Below are positions 24,302 through 32,918 of a stretch of DNA of 64,000 nucleotides, piece by piece (the stretch's first letter is position 1; each line of letters opens with the position of its first letter). Source of the DNA: Mesobacterium pallidum. Lineage in GTDB: Bacteria > Pseudomonadota > Alphaproteobacteria > Rhodobacterales > Rhodobacteraceae. Below the pieces are notes generated by a model. It was given only the letters and a program-made list of their open reading frames with translations, did not search any database and was not told the DNA's origin. The position numbers and the translations under genes are program-made. The DNA lies in contig NZ_JAIMID010000004.1 in assembly GCF_019966535.1 (NCBI RefSeq), positions 297,204-361,203 of the forward strand, read 5' to 3'.

Positions 24302-26618
24302 GCGACGACGGCATCTTGCATTTCAACCCGTGGATGGACTTCAACGACGGGCCGCCGTCCGAGAACCCCTTCGGGTGCGACCCTGACCCCGAGCAGATCG
24401 CCGTGTTCCTCGACACCGTGTTCAGCTGGTGCGAGGGGCTGATCCCGCTGCGCGGCTTCGTCGACAAGGGTCAGGGCCGGGACGGCAAGCCGCACAACAT
24501 CTGGATCACGGCCGACGACACCGCGCCGGGAAAGCTCGCGACCTTCGCCGCGTGGGCGAACCGCGAGGGCGCGGCGGTCTATGTCATCCCCGGCACGGTC
24601 GAGGAACAGGGCCAGGCCCGCGCCGCCGACGTGCTGCAGATGCAGGCCATCGTCGTCGATCTCGATGCGGGCGACATCCCGGCCAAGCTGGATCATGTCA
24701 CCCGCCACCTCGGCCCGCCAACGCTCATCATCGAAAGCGGCGGGCGTACACCCGAGGGTGCGGCCAAGCTCCATGTCTGGTGGAAACTGACCGAACCGGC
24801 CGAGGGAGAGGATCTGGCCACCTTGTGCCGCCTGCGGGGCGAGATCGCGGTGAAGGTCGGCGGCGACACGCATTTCCGCTCGGCACACCAGCCGATCCGG
24901 GTGCCGGGCACGGTCTATCACAAGCACGGCCATCAGCGCCTCGTGCAGATCCGCGAACATCGCGCGGCCGAGGTGGACCTCGCGGATTTCGCGGAAAAGG
25001 TCGCAGACATGCCGCCGCTGCCGGGCGTGGGCTTCGCCAGCGTCGCCACCGCGCCGACCGCGAAGCCAAGCATCGACGCCGTGCTCACCACGCCGGTGCG
25101 CGAAGGCGCGATCGACGACTGGTCCCGGTTCCAGGGGGCGAGCGCCGCCATCGGCCATTACGTGCGCCTGGTGCACGAGGGCCGCCTCGACCCCTCCGCG
25201 GGCTGGGAGGCGATCTGCGGCTACAACGCCGCCATGCTGCGCCCGTCCTGGCCGCTCGATCGGCTGCAGGCCGAGTCCGAACGGCTCTGGGAGCTGCATG
25301 TGAAGCGCAACGGTCCGCCGCTCCTGCGCGCGGCCCACGCGGGTGTCTCGATCAGCCCACTGCCGACCTTCAGCCTCGGCGCTCTGCTCGACGACACGAG
25401 CCCCATGCCCGAGGACATCATCGGGCCGCGCGTGCTGACGCCGGGCGGGCTCCTGGTGCTTGGCGGCGCGCCCAAGGTCGGCAAGAGCGACTTCCTGATC
25501 TCCTGGCTCGTGCACATGGCCGCTGGCGTGCCGTTCCTCGGCTTCACGCCGCCCCGGCCGCTGCGCGTGTTCTACCTGCAGGCCGAGATCCAGTATCACT
25601 ACCTGCGCGAGCGCATGCAGCAGATCGCGCTGCCCGCCGCCGTGATCGCCGCCGCGCGCGACACCTTCATCGCCACGCCGAAGCTGAAGCTGCTGCTCGA
25701 CGCGGAGGGCGTCGCCCGCGTGGCCGAGGCGATCCGGGCCGCATTCCCCGACGCGCCGCCCGACATCATCGTCATCGACCCGATCCGCAACCTCTTCGAT
25801 GGCGGACCTGAGGGGGGCGGCGAGAACGACAACACCGCCATGATGTTCTTCCTGAAGGACCGGGTGGAGCTCCTGCGCGAGGCGGTCAATCCGGACGCGG
25901 GCGTCATCCTCGCCCACCACACCCGCAAGGCCAGCAAGCACCAGGTCAAGGACGACCCTTTCTCGCGCTCTCCGGCGCCAGCGCGCTGCGGGGTTTCTAC
26001 ACCTCGGGACTGCTCATGCACCGCCCCGACGAGGACAGCAGCGTCCGCAGGCTGGAGATCGAGCTGCGGAACGGCCCCGCGCTGCCGGGCAAGCTGATCG
26101 ACAAGGTGAAGGGCGAATGGGTCGAGCTGAACCCGATGAACGAGCGCCTGGTGCGCAAGGAGGTCGGCGCCAGGCTCGATGCCGAGCGGCTGCGCAAGCA
26201 TGATGTCATCCTCGGCATGCTGCTGGACGAGGCGGCCAGCGAGCGCCTCTACACCGCGATGCAGTTCGCCGAGACCTTCGAGAACCGGGGCGGTCTGGGC
26301 AGCAAGCACACCATCCGCGAGCGCCTCAGCGTGCTGGCGACCAAAGGCTTCGTGAAGTTCCTGCGCGACCCCTCGGGGTTCGGCTTTCCCATCACCCGGT
26401 CGCGGTTCGGCTATCTCTGCGTCGAGGGCATGCAGTTCGGCGCACCCGCCGATCATGTCGATCCGGCCACCGGCGAGGTCACCACGGAGGTCCGCCAAGT
26501 CCTGCCAAGCCACTTCAAATGCCCCCAGTCCGGGCTCTGCCTGCAGGTCGAAAATCCCGCCGTCTGGGTCTACCCGGACGGGCTGGAGGACGACCTCACT
26601 CATATGAGTGAGGCCTGA
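24298..26618 (+). CDS. Primase-helicase, split by a -1 frameshift at a canonical slippery site
   Basis: Read through a -1 shift this is a 773-aa replication protein; without it translation stops at 26097 after 599 residues. The N-terminal third looks like an archaeo-eukaryotic-type primase (VVDLDAGD, then AKLHVWW, then HQPIRVPGT). The RecA-like RepA/helicase domain has GAPKVGKS (390-397), VFYLQAEI, IIVIDPI and LAHHTRK. At 25956-25962 the zero frame reads C CCT TTC. Slipping back one base there continues as DPF-LALSGASALRGF, exactly the expected helicase sequence, into a winged-helix C-terminus (DEAASERLYTAMQFAETFEN). Either programmed frameshifting or a one-base deletion explains this. Confidence 0.82.
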
Positions 26619-26830
26619 CTCATATGACAGCGCCAACTGTGCACTCAAGGAAATCAACGGGTTACGGGGAAATAAGAGTTAGGTCCCTAACTCATGCCCG
26701 AAGACTTCATGAAGTCTTATTCCGCAATGATTTCAGCCACTTGAACGCCTCGGAACAGTTAGGTGTCAAACCCCCATACTACGTATGGGAGGGCCACCCC
26801 ACAGGGTTGGCCACTCCTCCCATACGTCCG
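26594..26830. promoter_or_regulatory. Cluster of four perfect palindromes after the primase-helicase
   Basis: Within 200 bases lie four unrelated perfect inverted repeats. They are a 20-bp palindrome centred on CTCATATGAG (26594-26613) with a half copy TCATATGA just after, GAGTTAGG-TC-CCTAACTC (26676-26693), AAGACTTCATGAAGTCTT (26701-26718) and CCCATAC-TAC-GTATGGG (26773-26789). AGTTAGGT recurs at 26758 and CCCATACG near 26818. The region appears non-coding and may hold operators, RNA hairpins or part of a replication origin. Confidence 0.6.
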
Positions 26831-26854
26831 GGTCAGCCGCGCGCGCCGCCGTGA

Positions 26855-26921
26855 CGGTCTGTTGTGCTTCCCGATCCGACGACGGCGGCCCCGTACCGCC
26901 AAGCACCAGACCGCCGTCGTC
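26855..26921 (+). promoter_or_regulatory. Interlocking inverted repeats in the leader of the resolvase gene
   Basis: Four arms alternate: 26855-26869 (CGGTCTGTTGTGCTT) can pair with 26901-26913 (AAGCACCAGACCG), and GACGACGGCGG (26878-26888) pairs perfectly with CCGCCGTCGTC (26911-26921). The two pairings are interleaved and share three bases, so they would form either a pseudoknot-like fold or mutually exclusive hairpins, as in an attenuator or riboregulator. Confidence 0.6.
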
Positions 26922-26958
26922 TTCCACCACCACAGGCCACCGGCAAAGGAGACCCATC

Positions 26959-27498
26959 ATGGCTCAGCCGACTCTGATCCCGAATTGCGACGGCGCAAGG
27001 TTTGAATCGCTGCCGCTCGACACGCCCCGCAACCGCTGCATCCTCGCGCTCGACCTCGGCACCTCGACCGGCTGGGCGATCCGCGGCCATGACGGCCTGA
27101 TCACCAGCGGCACCGTCTCGCTGCGCCCCGGCCGATTCGACGGCGGCGGCATGCGCTACTTGCGCTTCACCAACTGGCTCACCGAGATCGACCGGCTGTC
27201 CGGTCCTGTCGCCGCCATCTGGTTCGAGGAAGTCCGCCGCCACGCGGGCACCGACGCGAGCCACATCTACGGCGGGCTCATGGCCACGCTGACCGCATGG
27301 GCTGAGCTGCGCGGCGTGCCCTACGAGGGTGTCCCGATCGGCACGATCAAGCGCCATGCCGCTGGCAAGGGCAACGCCGACAAGGCCGCCATGGTCGCGG
27401 CCGTCCGCGCCCGAGGCTTCAGCCCCGCCGACGACAACGAGGCCGACGCCATCGCGCTCCTGCTCTGGGCGATCGAGACGAACGGAGGTGTCGCATGA
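26959..27498 (+). CDS. RuvC-like Holliday junction resolvase
   Basis: 179 aa from ATG 26959 with AAAGGAGA at the right distance. The RNase H-like catalytic acids are visible: ILALDLGTSTGWA for strand 1, IWFEEVRRH for the central glutamate, and ADDNEADAIALLLW for the C-terminal aspartates. The small size and the GGLMATLTAW helix fit phage RuvC-type resolvases, which clear branched DNA before packaging. It is followed by two overlapping small genes. Confidence 0.87.
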   Translation: MAQPTLIPNCDGARFESLPLDTPRNRCILALDLGTSTGWAIRGHDGLITSGTVSLRPGRFDGGGMRYLRFTNWLTEIDRLSGPVAAIWFEEVRRHAGTDASHIYGGLMATLTAWAELRGVPYEGVPIGTIKRHAAGKGNADKAAMVAAVRARGFSPADDNEADAIALLLWAIETNGGVA

Positions 27499-27695
27499 GA
27501 TGGCACCCCCACGGCTACGGCGGTCGGCGCCGGGATCCCGAACAGGTCAAGCGCGAGGGCTGGCACGAACAGGGCGTCCTCGCGGTCTCCGCCGATGACG
27601 ACCGCCTCACCTGGCCCGAGCGTGAACTGGTCCGACAGCTCGGCGAGAAGCTCTACGGCCCGCGCCCTGCCGACAGGGAGGCGCGTCATGGCTGA
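27495..27695 (+). CDS. Small basic protein downstream of the resolvase
   Basis: 66 aa, ATGA overlap with the resolvase stop. The sequence is basic at the start (MRWHPHGYGGRRRDPEQVKR), then WHEQGVLAVSADDDRLTWPE and an amphipathic helix. Short genes of this form commonly sit between RuvC-like and DUF6362-like genes in related phages. The function is unknown; coupling on both sides supports expression. Confidence 0.65.
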   Translation: MRWHPHGYGGRRRDPEQVKREGWHEQGVLAVSADDDRLTWPERELVRQLGEKLYGPRPADREARHG

Positions 27696-28068
27696 TCGCG
27701 AATGGACCGCCGACTGCGTCGCCGATCATTTCGAGGAGGCGTTCCGCACCCTGCGCAAGCTGCCGCCGGTGAAGGCGCAGGGCTACTTCAACACCTGGCC
27801 CGACATCGTGCGGACCAGCCGCGAGATCGCGGCGATGGAGCCGCAGCCGATGCGGGTCTGGCCCTCGGCCGCCGCGATCACCCGGCTCGAGCAGACCTTC
27901 GACTGGGTGCTCTGGATCGAGGAGGCGGAGCGCAAGCTGGTCTGGTCGCGCGCGGCCCGGGTGCCGTGGAAACAGATCAGCGGAGAGCTCGGCTGCGACC
28001 GCACGACGGCATGGCGGCGCTGGCAGCTCGCGCTGACCAAGATCGCTGCGCGCCTGAATGCGCAGTGA
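27688..28068 (+). CDS. DUF6362-like helix-turn-helix protein
   Basis: 126 aa from ATG 27688, overlapping the previous stop. It begins MADREWTADCVADHFEEAFR, continues LRKLPPVKAQGYFNTWPDIV, and contains VPWKQISGELGCDRTTAWRR as a C-terminal helix-turn-helix. This layout matches DUF6362 proteins of alphaproteobacterial phages, which resemble terminase-small-subunit or regulator HTH proteins. It closes the early gene block and may regulate late genes. Confidence 0.75.
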   Translation: MADREWTADCVADHFEEAFRTLRKLPPVKAQGYFNTWPDIVRTSREIAAMEPQPMRVWPSAAAITRLEQTFDWVLWIEEAERKLVWSRAARVPWKQISGELGCDRTTAWRRWQLALTKIAARLNAQ

Positions 28069-28246
28069 CTCCAATGTGTTGCAACACTTTTCCCTTCGAC
28101 ATCTGCAACAGATCCATGCTATTCCGAAGGCAAGATGGGGAGAGTGCGCTGGAAAGCATTCGCTAGATCTTGTCGATCGTCCGTCTAGACAGACATTGAT
28201 CGAAGCCAACCCAACCGCAATGCCAGAATGATCTGAGACTGCCCGA

Positions 28247-28816
28247 ATGCTGGACAAGAATACTCCATACTTTGCGGAAAGCTATTCGGGCAGTTCAGAA
28301 ATCTTTCGCGACTTCTTCGCCAATCAGGAAGATGCGGTTAAAGCCGCTGAGGCCGAACTGAGCGACCCCAACGTTTCAATGACTGCAGTGCAGTTCCGCG
28401 AGTTCGACGGTGGCGGATACGTCGGCGACAAGCTTTTGAGGCTTGACTGCTTTCCTAATCTCAGTCGACTACAGGATGGTATCGCGCACGGAAGCATCTT
28501 TATTCCACGCTCTCTCGATCTCAATCAAACCTTGGCACGAGATGAGGTCGATCTCGTGCTCAGATTTGGGGAGGTGATCGAGGCTTCCGAGAGGCTCGAG
28601 CCTTCACTGGGCGGCGTGTTCTTGGCCATGGCGCTAGGCCGTGCTTCCGAGAAGGTAGAAGGATTCGAGCGCCTCAGGCTTGACGAATACTTGGAGTCGC
28701 AGGTGGCAGCGCCAGATGAACCGCAAGCTGTTTCTTTGCCCGAGATACCAAACGTCCTCGTCCGATTAGTGGCGAGCAACAGCACCGTGGAAATTCGGTT
28801 CGCCCGTCACCCGTAA
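28247..28816 (+). CDS. Unknown protein of lower-GC composition (possible moron)
   Basis: 189 aa, acidic, no membrane segment. By eye the gene and the 180 bases before it are less G+C-rich than the neighbours, with A/T-ending codons. It starts at ATG 28247 without a clear Shine-Dalgarno site and ends at a hairpin. Sequence such as MTAVQFREFDGGGYVGDKLL and RLVASNSTVEIRFARHP looks like a folded alpha/beta protein, but no family is recognised. Composition and isolated position suggest recent acquisition as prophage cargo. Confidence 0.65.
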   Translation: MLDKNTPYFAESYSGSSEIFRDFFANQEDAVKAAEAELSDPNVSMTAVQFREFDGGGYVGDKLLRLDCFPNLSRLQDGIAHGSIFIPRSLDLNQTLARDEVDLVLRFGEVIEASERLEPSLGGVFLAMALGRASEKVEGFERLRLDEYLESQVAAPDEPQAVSLPEIPNVLVRLVASNSTVEIRFARHP

Positions 28817-29085
28817 AGGTCGGGCGGGTCACGCCCGACATCGCGGTTCCTTCCTGGCGATATTCGTATGCTGGCGGGCGAAGCGCGGGACATCGCCAGC
28901 GACAGGGCCGGATTTTTGGGAAGCCACCCGGAAGCCGGACCCACTCGCGCCCCGCGCTAACACCAATGAACGCTGACCTTCCGACCGGACACCGCTGGTA
29001 GCCGGTGGACCCCGCTTGGAGTCCGGCGCGGCATCCGGAGTCCGGAAGCCACCGGCATCCACCCGATCGAGGAACCTTGCCCACC
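28817..29085. other. Structured intergenic region before the ParB-methyltransferase gene
   Basis: About 270 bases without a convincing gene. GTCGGGCG-GGTCA-CGCCCGAC (28821-28841) is a perfect hairpin just after the previous stop and could end that transcript. Further on, GCCGGTGG (29001-29008) pairs with CCACCGGC (29049-29056) and encloses two copies of GGAGTCCGG. This second structure lies upstream of the methyltransferase start and may be a leader element. Confidence 0.5.
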
Positions 29086-30465
29086 ATGACGCTGAGCTTC
29101 GCCCCGGACGCGATCGAGACGTGGCCGCTGTCGCGCCTCCAGCCCTACGCGAAGAACGCGAAGGCGCACGGGCCGGACCAGGTCGCGAAGATCGCCGCCA
29201 GCATGGCCGAGTTCGGCTGGACCGTTCCCTGCCTCGTGGCCGAAGACGGCGAACTGATCGCGGGCCACGGGCGCGTGCTGGCGGCAACCCAGCTGGGACT
29301 GACCGAAGCGCCGGTCATCGTGCTCGGGCATCTGACGGAGGCGCAGCGGCGGGCTTACAGGATCGCGGACAACAAGCTGACCGAACTCGGGACGTGGGAC
29401 GAGGCGCTGCTGTCGGCGGAAATGAACGACCTGCTGGCCGATGATTTCGACCTGTCGCTGGTCGGCTTCTCCGACGGCGAGCTGGACAAGCTGCTGGCCT
29501 TCGATCCGGACGGGGGCGGTGAAGAAGAGGGTGGCGCCGGGGGCTCCGTGCCGCCGGTGACCATCCCCGAACCGCCGCGCAACCCGGCCTCGCGCACCGG
29601 CGATCTGTGGATCCTCGGGGACCATCGGCTGCTGTGCGGAGACAGCACATCCCATGACGACGTGCGCCGCCTGATGAACGGCGAGCGCGCGATCCTGTTC
29701 GCGACAGACCCGCCGTACCTCGTCGACTACGACGGCTCGAACCATCCGACCCGCAACAAGGACTGGTCCGCGTCCTACGGCACGACCTGGGACGACAGTT
29801 CTCAAGGCGCGGAGCTCTACGACGGGTTCATCGCGGCGGCCGTGGCCGAAGCGATCACCGAGGATGCGGCCTGGTACTGCTGGCACGCCTCCCGTCGCCA
29901 GGCGATGCTGGAAGCCTGCTGGGAAAAGGCGGGCGCCTTCGTCCACCAGCAGATCATCTGGGTGAAGGACCGGGGCGTCCTGACCCGATCGCACTACCTC
30001 TGGAAGCACGAACCCTGCTTCATGGGCTGGCGCCGCCCGAACCGCCCGCCGAAGGTGGCCGAGCAGACGCTGCCCTCGACCTGGGAGATGCCGTCCTTTG
30101 CCAAGGACGAGCGGCCCGACCACCCGACGCCGAAACCGCTCGACGCCTTCGCCATCCCGATGCGCCAGCATGTTGCGCGCGGTGGGCTTTGCTACGAGCC
30201 ATTCTCTGGCTCCGGCTCGCAGATCATGGCGGGCGAAGCCAACGGCCGCCGCGTCTTCGCCATGGAAATCAGCCCGGCCTACATCGATGTCGCCGTTGAA
30301 CGCTGGCAGGCCGAAACCGGCTGTGACGCGATCCTCGACGGCGACGGCCGGACCTTCACGCAGGTGAGAACCGAGCGGCTGGGCGGCGACGCCGAACCAC
30401 CAGCCCGGACGCCGGACACGGACGCCGCCCCAGAACCCGCGCGAAAGCGCAAGAACGCCGCGTGA
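29086..30465 (+). CDS. ParB-N domain fused to DNA methyltransferase (N4/N6, beta-class order)
   Basis: 459 aa from ATG 29086 with GAGGAA upstream. Residues about 10-115 are a ParB/Srx-like domain (PYAKNAKAHGPDQVAKIAAS, LIAGHGRVLAA, RIADNKLTELG). After an acidic glycine-rich linker comes the methyltransferase: DPPY (208-211) before FSGSGS (373-378), the motif order of the beta class. Such fusions are common in prophages and protect phage DNA or mark it for packaging or regulation. No partner restriction gene is adjacent. Confidence 0.92.
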   Translation: MTLSFAPDAIETWPLSRLQPYAKNAKAHGPDQVAKIAASMAEFGWTVPCLVAEDGELIAGHGRVLAATQLGLTEAPVIVLGHLTEAQRRAYRIADNKLTELGTWDEALLSAEMNDLLADDFDLSLVGFSDGELDKLLAFDPDGGGEEEGGAGGSVPPVTIPEPPRNPASRTGDLWILGDHRLLCGDSTSHDDVRRLMNGERAILFATDPPYLVDYDGSNHPTRNKDWSASYGTTWDDSSQGAELYDGFIAAAVAEAITEDAAWYCWHASRRQAMLEACWEKAGAFVHQQIIWVKDRGVLTRSHYLWKHEPCFMGWRRPNRPPKVAEQTLPSTWEMPSFAKDERPDHPTPKPLDAFAIPMRQHVARGGLCYEPFSGSGSQIMAGEANGRRVFAMEISPAYIDVAVERWQAETGCDAILDGDGRTFTQVRTERLGGDAEPPARTPDTDAAPEPARKRKNAA

Positions 30466-30466
30466 C

Positions 30467-31564
30467 ATGCATGACCTGGCTTTACATCCCTCCGGAGACG
30501 CTTCCGGGGCCGGAGACGCATGCCTCTTCGGCCTCTCCCTCTGCTCCGGCGCGGGCGGGCTCGACCTCGGGCTCGCCATCGCCCTCCCCGGATATCGTGC
30601 TGTGGGCCATGTCGAACGGGAAACCTACGCCGCGGCCATTCTCGTGGCGCGGATGGAAGACGCGTCCCTGGATCGGGCTCCTGTCTGGGACGATGTTGCC
30701 ACCTTCGACGGCCGCCCTTGGCGCGGCGCGGTGGACGTCGTCACTGCGGGCTATCCGTGCCAGCCGTTCTCCGTCGCGGGCAAGCGCCGGGGTGCAGACG
30801 ACCCGCGCCATCTATGGCCCCATGTCGCCCGCATCATCAGTGAGATCGAGCCGCCCTTCGTCTTCCTCGAGAATGTCGCCCATCATCTCCGCCTCGGCTT
30901 CCCCGAAGTCGCCGCAGGACTGGTCGGCATGGGCTACCGCCTTGCGGCAGGCCTCTTCACGGCGGCGGAAGTCGGCGCGCCCCACAAGCGGGAGCGGCTC
31001 TTCATTCTCGCCATCCGCGAGGGGGACGAGCTGGCCGACCCCGCGCGCCTGTTCTGGCACCCGGTCGAGCGGCGGGAACCGGACGGAGCTGTTGAGGCTC
31101 TGGCCGACCCCGAGGGCCAGTGCCAACGAGAACCGGCAGATGAAACCGACGCCCTCGCAGGCTGCGGGTCAGCACGGGATGAACCTCGCTACGACAGCCG
31201 CGATGTGGCCGACGCCGATGGCGAACGATGGCCGCAAACCGAGCGCGGGCAACCGCCGATCTGCCGACCTGACCCATTCGGCGGGGCTGTGGATGACGCC
31301 GACGGCGCGGGATCACAAGGACGGGGCCACGAGCTTGGCGAACACGCCTGTGAACGGCCTGCTTGGCCGCCAGGTCCTGGTGACGTCGAGGGCTGGGAGC
31401 GGTACCTCCGATGCGCGCCGGACCTTGAACCCGCTGTTCGTCGAGGCGCTGATGGGCTGGCCCACCGGGTGGACCGCCTTCGCCTCTGTGGCAATGGCGT
31501 GGTCCCGCTGGTTGCGGCGCATGCGCTGCGAACTCTCGCGGCTGAACTGCTGGCCGATGGATGA
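30467..31564 (+). CDS. C5-cytosine DNA methyltransferase (Dcm-like)
   Basis: 365 aa. S-adenosylmethionine motif LCSGAGGLDLGL (25-36), catalytic GYPCQPFS with Cys98, ENV (135-137), a HKRERLF motif VIII region, and the C-terminal RLCGNGVVPL motif X are all present, so the enzyme looks complete. The region between motifs VIII and X, where target recognition is expected, consists of repeated ADP/ADA-containing segments of low complexity. It starts two bases after the previous gene and probably modifies phage DNA against host restriction. Its C-terminal half overlaps another apparently protein-like frame. Confidence 0.9.
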   Translation: MHDLALHPSGDASGAGDACLFGLSLCSGAGGLDLGLAIALPGYRAVGHVERETYAAAILVARMEDASLDRAPVWDDVATFDGRPWRGAVDVVTAGYPCQPFSVAGKRRGADDPRHLWPHVARIISEIEPPFVFLENVAHHLRLGFPEVAAGLVGMGYRLAAGLFTAAEVGAPHKRERLFILAIREGDELADPARLFWHPVERREPDGAVEALADPEGQCQREPADETDALAGCGSARDEPRYDSRDVADADGERWPQTERGQPPICRPDPFGGAVDDADGAGSQGRGHELGEHACERPAWPPGPGDVEGWERYLRCAPDLEPAVRRGADGLAHRVDRLRLCGNGVVPLVAAHALRTLAAELLADG

Positions 31565-31577
31565 GGCAGCCGCATGA
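31032..31577 (+). other. Second protein-like reading frame inside the methyltransferase gene
   Basis: In the +1-shifted frame the same DNA reads as a series of WPTPRA, WPTPMANDGRKPS and WMTPTARDHKDG repeats ending TLNPLFVEALMGWPTGWTAF and a helical RRMRCELSRLNC tail. This is how many database phage methyltransferase C-termini read. The frame is open from 30462 to 31577, but only this part looks protein-like; the earlier part is shadow. It could be a frame-switched C-terminus or an overprinted product. Confidence 0.4.
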
Positions 31578-31798
31578 AGCAGTCACGCCTCATGTCTCTG
31601 GTCGAGTCCGTCGCCAACGTGATCGTCGGCTACGGCGTCGCGGTCATGACGCAGATCCTGATCTTCCCGATCTTCGGCCTGCATACGACGCTGGCGCAGA
31701 ACCTGAAGATGGGCGCCATCTTCACTATCGTGTCGATAGTGCGTTCCTTCGCCTTGCGGCGGGTGTTCGAGGCGATCCGGATGCGGACCGCCAAATGA
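31574..31798 (+). CDS. Small two-helix membrane protein (DUF7220-like)
   Basis: 74 aa. Two hydrophobic segments (about 12-32 and 45-58) are joined by a short GLHTTLAQNLK loop, with a basic C-terminus RRVFEAIRMRTAK facing the cytoplasm. It overlaps the end of the alternative methyltransferase frame and starts 10 bases after the methyltransferase stop. Proteins of this kind follow methyltransferase genes in related phages; a holin-like or envelope role is possible but not shown. Confidence 0.72.
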   Translation: MKQSRLMSLVESVANVIVGYGVAVMTQILIFPIFGLHTTLAQNLKMGAIFTIVSIVRSFALRRVFEAIRMRTAK

Positions 31799-31851
31799 TC
31801 GACCGCCGCCCCGGAGGGACGGCGGCCATCAGCTTGTCGGACTCCGGTGCC

Positions 31852-32439
31852 TCAGGCGGCGGGGAGCTTGTACACACGCCCCCGATTCTCGACCTTCTCG
31901 GAGGTCACCTCGAGCCCGAGCTTCTTCTTCAGCGCCCCGGCCATCGCGCCACGCACCGTGTGCGACTGCCAGCCCGTCGCGGCCATGATCTCCTCGATGG
32001 TCGCGCCGTCCGGCGCGCGCAGCATGGCGATCAGCGTGGCCTGCTTGGTGCCCTCGCGCGGCGTGCGCGCCTTGGGCGCGGCTGCGGGCTCGGTAGGGGT
32101 GTCCTGCGAGGCCTCCGCACTCGGCACCTCGTCGGCGCCCTTGGGCGCGGTGTCGCCGCCTTCCGGGTCGACGCCGATGGCGGCGAGGCCCGCGTCCGTG
32201 ATGTGCAGGAGAATGGCGCGGCCGTCCTCGTCGTTGCGCCAGATCCGGTTGAGCGAGGCGTCGGCCTTGGTCCTGTTGTCGGTCGCCGTCTCGGCGACCA
32301 GCCTGCGGGAGAGGAGCGCGCCGACCACCTTGGCGGCGGCGCCGCCGCGGAGCGAGCCGGGGAGTGGCAGGACGTTGCGGTCTTCGCGCTGCGCGGCAGC
32401 GCTGAGGATCACGAGCTGGGTATCGGAAAGCTTGGTCAT
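31852..32439 (-). CDS. DUF3489-type protein with C-terminal HTH
   Basis: 195 aa on the opposite strand to its neighbours. The N-terminal part (LSDTQLVILSAAAQREDRNV) and the C-terminal part (GTKQATLIAMLRAPDGATIE then ATGWQSHTVRGAMAGALKKK) match the DUF3489 layout, the latter being a winged-helix domain. A long A/P/T/E linker separates them. Such genes are frequent in alphaproteobacterial prophages and may be transcription regulators. Together with the next gene it forms a leftward pair between the early and late operons. Confidence 0.8.
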   Translation of the reverse strand: MTKLSDTQLVILSAAAQREDRNVLPLPGSLRGGAAAKVVGALLSRRLVAETATDNRTKADASLNRIWRNDEDGRAILLHITDAGLAAIGVDPEGGDTAPKGADEVPSAEASQDTPTEPAAAPKARTPREGTKQATLIAMLRAPDGATIEEIMAATGWQSHTVRGAMAGALKKKLGLEVTSEKVENRGRVYKLPAA

Positions 32440-32534
32440 GGGGTCGTCTCCGTATTCGGGCCCGCGTCATGCGGCGCCTTCTACGACCCCGAGCCGCGCG
32501 GGGCGCGCGGCGGGAGTTCCGGCTGGGCCGGAAA

Positions 32535-32807
32535 TCAGCGGGCGTGTTCGCCCTCGCCGAAGGCGCTGTCGGTGATGCGCTTCAGCAGGCTGGCGTAGTG
32601 TTCGAGGGTGCCGACCATGGCCCAGCCCGCCTCGTCGGGGGCGCAGTTGAAATGGTCGTCGCTGAGCGCCTGCAGGCGGGCGAGCATCTCGTCGATCTCG
32701 GCTTTCTTGCCGATGAAGGCCGCGAGCGCGGCTTCCTTGTTCCGGCGCGCCTTTTCGGCGCGGAGTTCGTGGCGCGGGGTGGTGATCGGGTTCAGTCGGG
32801 TGGTCAT
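32535..32807 (-). CDS. Small helical protein divergent from the terminase operon
   Basis: 90 aa, mostly helical: a basic start with TPRHELRAEKARRNKEAA, then AFIGKKAEIDEMLARLQAL and AGWAMVGTLEHYASLLKRIT. No membrane segment. It is transcribed away from the terminase genes and toward the DUF3489 gene, with about 110 bases of shared upstream region containing an inverted repeat. It may be a regulator or an anti-host protein; no family is assigned. Confidence 0.65.
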   Translation of the reverse strand: MTTRLNPITTPRHELRAEKARRNKEAALAAFIGKKAEIDEMLARLQALSDDHFNCAPDEAGWAMVGTLEHYASLLKRITDSAFGEGEHAR

Positions 32808-32868
32808 CGTCGTGGCTCCGTGGTGAGTTGCATCGTCCTTCTGAACGGACGTTCGCTCCGGTCGTGAC

Positions 32869-32887
32869 GCTTATCAACTCGATAAGC
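32869..32887. promoter_or_regulatory. Inverted repeat between divergent operons
   Basis: GCTTATC (32869-32875) and GATAAGC (32881-32887) form a perfect inverted repeat with a 5-base spacer about 30 bases before the terminase small-subunit start, in the region expected to hold the late promoter and the promoter of the leftward pair. An operator is the simplest reading. Confidence 0.45.
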
Positions 32888-32918
32888 ACATGATTTAGAA
32901 TGATAATCGGAGCCGTCG

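Noticed and set aside
26624..26854. Open frame of 76 codons after the primase-helicase
   Set aside because: It has no clear ribosome-binding site, its sequence is not protein-like at the end (proline/arginine tail), and it is built over four perfect palindromes, so the region is better read as regulatory DNA.
26594..26930. Possible CRISPR array
   Set aside because: The palindromes differ from one another and there are no regular repeats or spacers.
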